11,292 nucleotides of DNA. Source: DASQGA01 sp035535315 (GTDB lineage Bacteria > Actinomycetota > Thermoleophilia > Gaiellales > Gaiellaceae). Each line of letters opens with the position of its first letter. The stretch's first letter is position 1. The stretch lies in contig DATLQD010000093.1 of the NCBI GenBank assembly GCA_035535315.1, forward strand, positions 1 to 11,292, in the 5' to 3' direction. Both the position numbers and the translations under genes were made by a program. This document shows positions 1 to 5,768 of the stretch, piece after piece. The notes beneath the pieces were generated by a model. That model was not told the DNA's origin. It saw only the letters and a program-made list of their open reading frames with translations, and ran no database searches.

Positions 1-1257
1 GTGCGGCTCTCCGGCTGCAAAAGCGGTGACTGCGATCAGGCTCGTGAAATCGTGCGACGCGGTGGAGGACTCCTCGCGCACCTCTACCCCCCGTTCCCGC
101 GCGACCAGCGGCGCATTCACGTAGTTGACCGGCTGGTCGACCCGGCCCTGGAAGATGCCGTTCAGCGCGGCGACCGTCAGGAGCCGTGTCGCCCGCTCAG
201 CCAGCTGGCCGAAGTACTGAAAGTCGAGGCGCGTCGGGTTCCCGCCCGCCAGCTCCACGGCAAGCGCACCGAGCTTCGCCGCGAGCGGCAGGTACGGCCC
301 CAGCTGCTCCATGTCCTCGGCTGCGACCGCGGGCATGTTGACAGCGTTCGTAACCAGATGGCCGTCGAGCGCCGCAGCGACCTGCTCGGCGACGATGATC
401 CCCGCCCGGTCCTGCGCCTCCTGGGTCGACGCACCCAGGTGAGGCGTCACGATCACGTTGTCGAGCTCGAGCAGCGGGCCAGCGTACGGCTCCTCCGAGA
501 AGACGTCGAGTGCTGCACCTGCGACCTTCCCCGATTGGAGCGCCTCCGCCAGCGCGTCCTCGTCGACGAGCTCCCCACGCGCCGCGTTCACGATCCGGAT
601 GCCGTCCCGGGCTCCGTCGAGCCGGGTGCGGTCGATGAGACCGCGTGTCTCCTCGGTCAGCGAGAGGTGGAGCGTCACGAAATCCGATTCGGACAGGAGC
701 TCCTCGAGGCTCTCGACCATCGTCGCGCCGAAGTCCCGGAACCGCTCCGGAGCCACGTAGGGGTCGTAGGCGAGGACGTCCATTTCGAACGCGCGGGCCC
801 GACGCGCGACCTGTTGCCCGATCCGGCCGAAGCCGACCACCCCGAGGGTCTTGTCGGCCAGCTCGAGCCCTGCGAAGCGCGCCCGCTCCCAGCGGCCCTC
901 TTTCAGGGCCGCGTGCGCCTGGGGGATGTTTCGGGAGAGCGCCAGGAGGAGTCCGAACGTGTGCTCCGCTGCCGAGACGATGGTCGACTGGGGCGCGTTC
1001 GCGACGACGATCCCGCGGCGCGAGGCCGCCTCCACGTCGACGTTGTCGACCCCCACGCCCGCGCGGCCGATCACCTTCAACCGCTCGGCCCGGTCGATCA
1101 GCTCTGCGGAGACGTCCGTGGCGCTTCGAACGATGATCGCGTCGTAGTCTGCGATCTTCTCCTCCAACGGCGAGTCGAAGTCGACGTCGACCTCGAAGCG
1201 CCGGCGGAGGAAGTCGATGCCCGCGTCGGCGATGCGCTCGCGGACGAGGATCTTCAC
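1..1257 (-). CDS. serA: D-3-phosphoglycerate dehydrogenase, C-terminus cut by window edge
   Basis: Oxidises 3-phosphoglycerate to 3-phosphohydroxypyruvate with NAD+, the first step of phosphorylated serine synthesis in the cytoplasm. My minus-strand translation from GTG at 1257 stays open to base 1 (419 codons). The substrate-binding domain is split around a Rossmann NAD domain with GFGRIG (residues 142-147) and an acidic residue at D165. The catalytic Arg-Glu-His set is visible as R227 (NAARGEL), E256 (FSEEP) and H273 (TPHLGAST). After about residue 310 comes the intervening (ASB) domain of type-1 SerA. Actinobacterial relatives are about 530 residues, so roughly 110 residues, the rest of ASB and the serine-sensing ACT domain, lie outside the window. 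The GTG start overlaps the stop of the upstream aminotransferase (GTGA, 1254-1257), which implies translational coupling. Feedback inhibition by serine through ACT is expected from the family but cannot be seen here. Confidence 0.95.
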   Translation of the reverse strand, partial: MKILVRERIADAGIDFLRRRFEVDVDFDSPLEEKIADYDAIIVRSATDVSAELIDRAERLKVIGRAGVGVDNVDVEAASRRGIVVANAPQSTIVSAAEHTFGLLLALSRNIPQAHAALKEGRWERARFAGLELADKTLGVVGFGRIGQQVARRARAFEMDVLAYDPYVAPERFRDFGATMVESLEELLSESDFVTLHLSLTEETRGLIDRTRLDGARDGIRIVNAARGELVDEDALAEALQSGKVAGAALDVFSEEPYAGPLLELDNVIVTPHLGASTQEAQDRAGIIVAEQVAAALDGHLVTNAVNMPAVAAEDMEQLGPYLPLAAKLGALAVELAGGNPTRLDFQYFGQLAERATRLLTVAALNGIFQGRVDQPVNYVNAPLVARERGVEVREESSTASHDFTSLIAVTAFAAGEPH

Positions 1258-2411
1258 ACTCGAACGCCCTCGAAGGCCCCGAGCGCGGCCGTCACGGCCA
1301 CCCCCCGCTCGACGTCCGCGCCCGCCTCGGCGAGGACCAGCTCGAGCGCCGCGAGCTGCGTCGTCACATCGAAGACGTCCACGTAGCCAATGTGCCCGAT
1401 CCGGACGATCTTCCCGGTCAGCTCCTTGCGGCCGCCCTCCATCGTGATCCCGAAGCGCGTGAAGAGGTCGGCGATGACCTCGCCCGCATCGATCTCGGCC
1501 GGCATCCGGACGGCTGTCACCACAGCCGACGTGTCATCGTCCGGGGAGAAGAGATCGAGACCGAGCGCCTTCACGCCCGCGCGAGCCGCTCGGCCGAGGC
1601 GAAGGTGGCGGTCGAAAACCGCTTCGAGCCCTTCCTCCAGGAGCAGCGACACGGCAACGTCGAGACCGAGCACGGCCGGGATCGCCGGCGTGAATGGGTT
1701 GACCGGCGGGTCCTCGTGCTGCGACTCGAGGGTCGCCGCCCAGTCGAAGTAGAACCGCGGCGACGTCGCCTGCGTCGAGGCTTCGAGAGCGGCCGGGGAA
1801 ATCGAGGCAAGGGCCAGCCCGGGCGGGGTCATAAGCGCCTTCTGCGAGCCCGAGACGACGACGTCGAGACCCCACGCATCGGTGTCACAGGGAACCGCGC
1901 CGAGGCTCGAGATCGCATCGACCACGACCAGCGCGCCGGAAGGCCGGACCCGGGCCGCGGTCTCCTGCAGATCGATGACGACGCCGGTCGACGTCTCCGA
2001 GTGGGTCAGGAAGACGGCGTGGGCGCCACCGATCTCCGCGAGCTTCGCGGCGACGTCGTCTGGACTCGGGACCTCGCCCCATGGATAGCGGAGCTCCTGC
2101 ACGTCGCAGCCGTACGCTGCCGCGATCGAAAGCCATCGTTCCCCGAAATTTCCGGCCGAGACGACGAGAACGCGGTCGCCGGGCGAGCAGGTGTTGGAAA
2201 CCGCGGAATCCATTCCGCCCGTGCCCGAAGCCGTGAAGAGGAGGACGTCGTTGGCGGTCCTGTAGATCTCCTGGAGGGACGCCAGAAGCTTCTCGAACAT
2301 GGCACGAAAGCCAGGGGTTCGGTGATGGACGATCGGAAGGGACATCGCCGCGAGCACGGCCGGCGGCACCGGGGTCGGCCCGGGCGTCATCAGGTAGCGC
2401 TTCTGAGGCAT
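1254..2411 (-). CDS. Class V aminotransferase (alanine/serine-glyoxylate type), possible phosphoserine aminotransferase
   Basis: PLP-dependent class V (fold type I) aminotransferase, 385 aa, the usual length for the family. The N-terminus YLMTPGPTPVPP is the signature of serine/alanine-glyoxylate aminotransferases. SGTGG (62-66) forms part of the PLP phosphate site, D165 should contact the pyridine nitrogen, and K191 in SGSQKALMTPPG is the Schiff-base lysine. Near the C-terminus, KIVRIGHIGYV matches the conserved RIGHxG segment. The ATG at 2411 is chosen because the family motif begins right after it; no Shine-Dalgarno is visible. Its stop overlaps the serA start by 4 nt, so the two are almost certainly co-translated. 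By context it probably makes phosphoserine from SerA's product, as proposed for some archaeal class V enzymes. Alternatives are serine-glyoxylate or alanine-glyoxylate transamination. The family is certain; the substrate is inferred. Confidence 0.92.
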   Translation of the reverse strand: MPQKRYLMTPGPTPVPPAVLAAMSLPIVHHRTPGFRAMFEKLLASLQEIYRTANDVLLFTASGTGGMDSAVSNTCSPGDRVLVVSAGNFGERWLSIAAAYGCDVQELRYPWGEVPSPDDVAAKLAEIGGAHAVFLTHSETSTGVVIDLQETAARVRPSGALVVVDAISSLGAVPCDTDAWGLDVVVSGSQKALMTPPGLALASISPAALEASTQATSPRFYFDWAATLESQHEDPPVNPFTPAIPAVLGLDVAVSLLLEEGLEAVFDRHLRLGRAARAGVKALGLDLFSPDDDTSAVVTAVRMPAEIDAGEVIADLFTRFGITMEGGRKELTGKIVRIGHIGYVDVFDVTTQLAALELVLAEAGADVERGVAVTAALGAFEGVRV

Positions 2412-2418
2412 CCGGGAC

Positions 2419-3132
2419 GTGAGGTTAGCCCATGCGTACGATCTCGACGTGGAAGCCCTCCTGGCGTTCGGCGCCGCGCTCCTCGCACTGCGGCTCGGCG
2501 GCGACCTCGTCGGCCGCTACCGCGCAACCCACCGCCCAGAGCTCGCGGCCTGGGCCGCCTCGCTCATCGCTTACTCGATCGCGTCCGGCGCGCTCGCCGC
2601 GGGCGCGGCAGGCGGCTGGGGCGAGGCCGTCTTCCGCGCCTACTACCTCTTCGGCGGCCTCCTGACCGCTGCGCTGCTCGGAGCCGGCTCGCTCCTCCTG
2701 ATCGGTCGCCGCTGGGCGGCTCCGCTCGCCCTCCTGTACGTGGGTCTCGCCGTCGGGGTCGCGCTGGCAGCACCGCTGACCGCCGACGTGGGCGGCACGT
2801 CGATCCCGAACGCGCAGGAGCACTTGGAGTTCTTTCCCGCCCGGCTCCTGGCGGTGGTCGGAAACTCGCTCGGGACGTTGGCGGCGGCCGGGATCGCCCT
2901 CTGGACGATCAGACGGCGGCCCGTCGGAAACGGCTTCATCCTGGCGGGAATCGTTGTTGCGGCCGCCGGGAGCGCGATCGCGGGGCTCGGGGAGGCCCAG
3001 AGCGCCGCGTTCATCGCTGTCGCGGCAGTACTCCTCTATGCCGGCTTCGTGGCCGGCAGCGGCTACCCGATGCCGCTGAAGAAGCTCTCGAAGAGCTTTT
3101 CGAGGGGCTCGTACTCGGCCGGCCGCTCGTAG
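2419..3132 (+). CDS. Seven-helix membrane protein of unknown function
   Basis: Not recognised. The 237-aa product is rich in Ala, Leu and Gly and shows about seven hydrophobic segments, near residues 11-27, 41-62, 72-93, 96-116, 136-157, 165-186 and 190-210. A basic tail follows (KKLSKSFSRGSYSAGRS). No catalytic motif, transporter signature or nucleotide-binding loop is visible. The GTG start at 2419 lies only 7 bp from the divergent aminotransferase start. A GAGG at 2405-2408 is a weak, rather distant ribosome binding site, so an internal GTG at 2449 remains possible. Its last 70 nt are antisense to the end of the lipoprotein gene. Codon use and hydrophobicity look real, so the gene call is fairly firm while the start and function are not. 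Confidence 0.75.
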   Translation: MRLAHAYDLDVEALLAFGAALLALRLGGDLVGRYRATHRPELAAWAASLIAYSIASGALAAGAAGGWGEAVFRAYYLFGGLLTAALLGAGSLLLIGRRWAAPLALLYVGLAVGVALAAPLTADVGGTSIPNAQEHLEFFPARLLAVVGNSLGTLAAAGIALWTIRRRPVGNGFILAGIVVAAAGSAIAGLGEAQSAAFIAVAAVLLYAGFVAGSGYPMPLKKLSKSFSRGSYSAGRS

Positions 3133-3950
3133 GAGACGTCCTTACCGAAGTCTGAGAGCCTCATCGCGATGTGCAGGTCGACCGAGTCGAGCGAGTCCGA
3201 CTGCCCGAGCTGGTCGAGATCGCCTGCCCCGAGGTCGACGTCCATCGAGTAGCTCCTCGGCAGGTGGTCATCCCGACCGGCCGTGAACCGGAAGTGCACG
3301 AGCTCCGCGAGCGACTCGAGCTTGGCTCGCTCGCTCGGGGCCATCGCATCGCCGCCGTACTCGTCGACGAGCGCGAGGATCCCCTCGACGTTCAGCGCAC
3401 CCCGAAACTCCCAGGTTGAGACGCCGTCGAGGACGGGCCCGGCCAGGACGGTTCCGGTGAAGATGTCGTCAAAGCGGGCGCGAAGGCCCTCGGGCGTCCC
3501 GAAGTCCTGCTCGATGCGGTCGCGCTCCTTCTCGCTCTGCCCCGGAAGTTTCAGATCGCGGTCGCCGTACCAGCGGTTGAGGAAGCGGATGAAGAGCTCC
3601 TGGCGGTTCGCTAAAACGACGGCCGCGAAGGACTGTCCGGCGAAATCCAGCTTCACGTCCATCGCCAGCTCGTCGGAGCTCGCGTCGCCCTGCAGGTGAA
3701 GCCTGACCGGCGCATCGCCTGTCATCGCCGCCGCGGGACCGCTCGCCTTAACGGTCGTGTCGACCACGAAGTGAGCGCTCCCGGCCTCTTCAACGGCCGC
3801 GAAGGCGTCGGCTGCGAGATCCGCACCACTCGGCGCGTTGGCCGAAGAAGGATCGGAGGACGAAGACTCGGAAGGGGCTGCGCCGCCGCAGCCGGCGACG
3901 AGCGCGACCGTCAGGATGCAGAAGGCGAGGAAGAGACCGAGGCGGCGCAC
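3063..3950 (-). CDS. Secreted lipoprotein, LppX/LolA-like fold suspected
   Basis: A 295-aa exported lipoprotein. The signal peptide has MRRLG, a hydrophobic core, then the lipobox LVAGC with acylated C21, followed by a Ser/Ala/Pro linker to about residue 43. The mature part has alternating amphipathic strands and conserved-looking phrases such as SAHFVVDTTVKASGP, LDFAGQSFAAVVLANRQELFIRF and a late YSMDVDLGAGDL. This resembles the antiparallel-sheet LppX/LprG/LolA-type lipid-carrier lipoproteins common in Actinobacteria, but the assignment rests on pattern, not alignment. Start GTG at 3950 sits inside the end of ydcF (40-nt overlap), just after a weak GGAAGC. Being third after a glycosyltransferase and YdcF suggests an envelope role. 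Its 3' end overlaps the convergent membrane-protein gene by 70 nt. Confidence 0.85.
   Translation of the reverse strand: MRRLGLFLAFCILTVALVAGCGGAAPSESSSSDPSSANAPSGADLAADAFAAVEEAGSAHFVVDTTVKASGPAAAMTGDAPVRLHLQGDASSDELAMDVKLDFAGQSFAAVVLANRQELFIRFLNRWYGDRDLKLPGQSEKERDRIEQDFGTPEGLRARFDDIFTGTVLAGPVLDGVSTWEFRGALNVEGILALVDEYGGDAMAPSERAKLESLAELVHFRFTAGRDDHLPRSYSMDVDLGAGDLDQLGQSDSLDSVDLHIAMRLSDFGKDVSYERPAEYEPLEKLFESFFSGIG
3082..3098. other. Hairpin inside convergent gene overlap
   Basis: A perfect 7-bp inverted repeat (aagctct / agagctt) with a 3-base loop. On the plus strand it runs into TTTT at 3097-3100, so it looks like a small intrinsic terminator. It lies within the coding overlap of the seven-helix protein and the lipoprotein, upstream of the former's stop, so it may be a coding coincidence from the EKLFESFF stretch of the lipoprotein. 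Confidence 0.4.
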
Positions 3951-4501
3951 GCTTCCAGTATCGGCTCTCCGTCGTCGGACCTAAGCGAATTCCCCCGGCG
4001 TTCGAGCTCCGCCACCGCGTTTCGCCTCTGCCGTCGTATGAGGGTGAGCGCAGCCGCCTCCCAGGCGAGCGCACCGGCGCTCGTCCGCAGGCGGGGAGAG
4101 TGGTAGGTGCAACGCACGCCGAAACGCGGATAGACGGCGCCGAAGAAGTAGTGGCAGCGCAGTCGGTGGGCCGGCGCGCACACGATCGTCGCTTCCTCAA
4201 CGCCGCGCGCGAGCAGAAGCGGCAACACGCGGGCCATATTCTGGGACGTATTGACGGCGGTTTCCTCGGCGAGGAGCTCCACGTCGCGGCGACCCTCCCA
4301 GGCGGCAAGCATCTGGGCCGCCTCGCTCTCGCCTCCATACGGTGCCCAACCCGAGAGGACGACGACACTCGGGCGGCGACGCTCCGCAAGCTCTGCGGCA
4401 AGCGCAAGCACGCGATTGCAGCCGCGGGAAAGTGTGTACGTCCCTTCCGGGTCGAAGTTTCCCTGACCAGGGACGACGATGGCCCACCGCAATTCACGCA
4501 T
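3911..4501 (-). CDS. YdcF/SanA-family (DUF218) protein
   Basis: DUF218/YdcF-family protein, 196 aa from ATG at 4501. Family landmarks appear in order: a first strand ending in a small loop (AIVVPGQGNF), VVLSG followed by SEAAQM, then EETAVNTSQNMARVLPLL, then TIVCAPAHRLRCHYFF. The N-T-x-x-N and H-x-x-R elements are the conserved core thought to form the ligand pocket. E. coli SanA and YdcF are linked to envelope integrity and S-adenosylmethionine binding, but no reaction is established. Unlike SanA there is no membrane anchor, so it is probably cytoplasmic. The start at 4501 leaves a 10-nt gap to the glycosyltransferase stop. An upstream in-frame start at 4555 would add 18 unconserved residues overlapping that gene and is disfavoured. 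The C-terminal tail overlaps the lipoprotein start. Confidence 0.85.
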   Translation of the reverse strand: MRELRWAIVVPGQGNFDPEGTYTLSRGCNRVLALAAELAERRRPSVVVLSGWAPYGGESEAAQMLAAWEGRRDVELLAEETAVNTSQNMARVLPLLLARGVEEATIVCAPAHRLRCHYFFGAVYPRFGVRCTYHSPRLRTSAGALAWEAAALTLIRRQRRNAVAELERRGNSLRSDDGEPILEACAASVSSSPSAS

Positions 4502-4511
4502 TGGGTCGAGG

Positions 4512-5261
4512 CTACCGACGCCGGCGCGCCGCGACCACGCCGCTGAGCAAGGCACCGATCACGGTCACGATGAGCATGAACGCCTTCCGACCCTGCAGCT
4601 TGGACTCGCCGCTCGCCCGCTCTCGCATGTTCACAGCGACCTCGTCAACCCGCAGGCCTGCGCGGTTGAGGCGCATCAGCGCCTCCACCTCAGGTGCACC
4701 GCTTTCGTACGGCTCCGCGAGGAGCGGCACTGCCTTGGCATTCGCCGCGTACATCCCGCTCGTCGCATCGGCAAACGGCTTACCAAGTGGCACGACGAGC
4801 GCCCGGCGAAGAAGCGCCGTCCCGAACCGGCGGGCGTGGTCCGGGCGATAGCGATACGGCTTGTAGCCCTCGCCCGAGACGAACCTGGACCCGACCGCGA
4901 CGTCGCACGCGTCCTCGCGGACGAGCGTGACGAGGCGAGCCAGCTCATCCACCGGGTGTTGACCATCCGCGTCGACCCGACCGACGAGCGCGTATCCATG
5001 CTCGGCCGCGTAGCGCCAGCCCGCGGCGATGCTGGCCTTGAGCCCGCGGTTCTCCGGGAAGCTCAGCACCTCAGCCCCGCCCTCGCTCGCCACCCCTGCT
5101 GTGCAGTCAGTGGAGCCGTCGTCGACGACAAGGACATCGGCCTCCGGAAGCTCGGCCGCCACCTCCGCGAGCACCGCCGGCAGGTTCTCCTCCTCGTTCC
5201 AGGCGGGGATGAACACCAACAGGTCGTGCGAGGCGGCCACGCCGGGACGATAGTCGACCAC
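4512..5261 (-). CDS. Family 2 glycosyltransferase with C-terminal membrane anchor
   Basis: GT-A fold glycosyltransferase of family GT2, in the dolichol/polyprenyl-phosphate sugar synthase-like group, 249 aa. FIPAWNEEENLP (18-28) opens the nucleotide-binding half, VVDDGSTD (45-52) contacts the nucleotide, and DADGQHP (97-103) carries the metal-binding DXD. GSRF and YRPDHARRFGTALLRR follow in the acceptor half. The last 24 residues contain a single hydrophobic helix ending in RRRR, which should tether it to the inner membrane face. Start GTG at 5261 is supported by a strong GGGAGG just upstream. The likely reaction transfers a sugar from a nucleotide-sugar to a lipid phosphate or other membrane acceptor; donor and acceptor cannot be told. 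It heads the cassette with ydcF and the lipoprotein and diverges from greA with a 14-bp gap between start codons. Confidence 0.92.
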   Translation of the reverse strand: MVDYRPGVAASHDLLVFIPAWNEEENLPAVLAEVAAELPEADVLVVDDGSTDCTAGVASEGGAEVLSFPENRGLKASIAAGWRYAAEHGYALVGRVDADGQHPVDELARLVTLVREDACDVAVGSRFVSGEGYKPYRYRPDHARRFGTALLRRALVVPLGKPFADATSGMYAANAKAVPLLAEPYESGAPEVEALMRLNRAGLRVDEVAVNMRERASGESKLQGRKAFMLIVTVIGALLSGVVAARRRR

Positions 5262-5264
5262 GCT

Positions 5265-5272
5265 ACCCTCCC
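5265..5272 (-). promoter_or_regulatory. Ribosome binding site of the GT2 gene
   Basis: The minus strand reads GAGGGAGGGTAGC directly before GTG at 5261. This strong purine-rich SD fixes the GTG start and is one of the few clear ones in the window. On the opposite strand the same bases (TACCCT, 5264-5269) could serve as a -10-like element six bases before the first greA ATG. Confidence 0.6.
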
Positions 5273-5275
5273 TCG

Positions 5276-5734
5276 ATGGCTTCCGAGCGAGAGGAGCAGA
5301 TGACTCAGGCCCAGCGGCAACAGCTCGAGCGGGAGCTCGCGGAGCTGGAAGGGCCCAGACGGGAGGAGATGGTGCAGGCGATCAAGGTCGCTCGGAGCTT
5401 CGGCGACCTCTCCGAGAACTTCGAGTACCACGCCGCCAAGAACGAGCAGGGACTTCTGGAGCGCAGGATCACGATCATGCGCGCCCGACTCCAGAACTCG
5501 GTCACGGTGGACGAGCCCACGCGGGCGAGCGAGGACACGGTCTCGGTCGGCTCCAAGGTGCAGATCGAGAACGAGCAGGGCGAGAAGATCGATCTCGAGA
5601 TCTCGAGCGTCGGCGGCGTCTCCCCGGACTCGCCGCTCGGCGAGGCCTTGCTGGGCGGGAAGGTCGGCGACACGGTGAAGGTCAAGGCGCCGGGCGGTGA
5701 CTGGCAGGCGCACATCGTGGCGGTGGGACGCTAG
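5276..5734 (+). CDS. greA: Transcription elongation factor GreA
   Basis: Binds RNA polymerase through the secondary channel and stimulates cleavage of backtracked RNA. The 152-aa product has the N-terminal antiparallel coiled coil (about residues 9-80), whose tip SFGDLSENFEYHAAK carries the acidic pair D44 and E47 that completes the cleavage site, and the C-terminal FKBP-like domain with SPLGEALLGGKVGD and APGGDW. E. coli GreA is 158 aa. The loop before SPLG is a few residues shorter than in many homologues. Two starts compete. ATG 5276 has no SD but a TACCCT six bases upstream suits a leaderless start, and the eight extra residues match the length of the Bacillus GreA N-terminus. ATG 5300 has GAGGAG at 5291-5296. 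I keep the long form. It faces typA with 34 nt between stops. Confidence 0.93.
   Translation: MASEREEQMTQAQRQQLERELAELEGPRREEMVQAIKVARSFGDLSENFEYHAAKNEQGLLERRITIMRARLQNSVTVDEPTRASEDTVSVGSKVQIENEQGEKIDLEISSVGGVSPDSPLGEALLGGKVGDTVKVKAPGGDWQAHIVAVGR
5291..5296 (+). promoter_or_regulatory. Possible internal ribosome binding site in greA
   Basis: GAGGAG lies 3 nt before the in-frame ATG at 5300 (greA codon 9). It supports a shorter 144-aa GreA, or it could be a coding coincidence from the ERE-EQ codons. Spacing is tighter than usual. Confidence 0.4.
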
Positions 5735-5768
5735 ACCTCGCGGCGATCGCTCTTCCGAGTGCAGGCGC

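Noticed and set aside
1..1386. Long plus-strand open frame (461 codons) antisense to serA
   Set aside because: Arg/Asp/Val-rich translation with no domain or membrane pattern. The minus strand encodes a full set of SerA motifs; such antisense frames are common at high GC.
1392..3155. 587-codon plus-strand frame over the aminotransferase and the membrane-protein gene
   Set aside because: Runs across a gene border, low complexity and Arg-rich, while the overlapped frames show PLP motifs and clear transmembrane helices.
4502..4555. N-terminal extension of the YdcF protein (start at 4555)
   Set aside because: The added 18 residues are unconserved-looking and overlap the glycosyltransferase end; ATG 4501 fits the DUF218 start.
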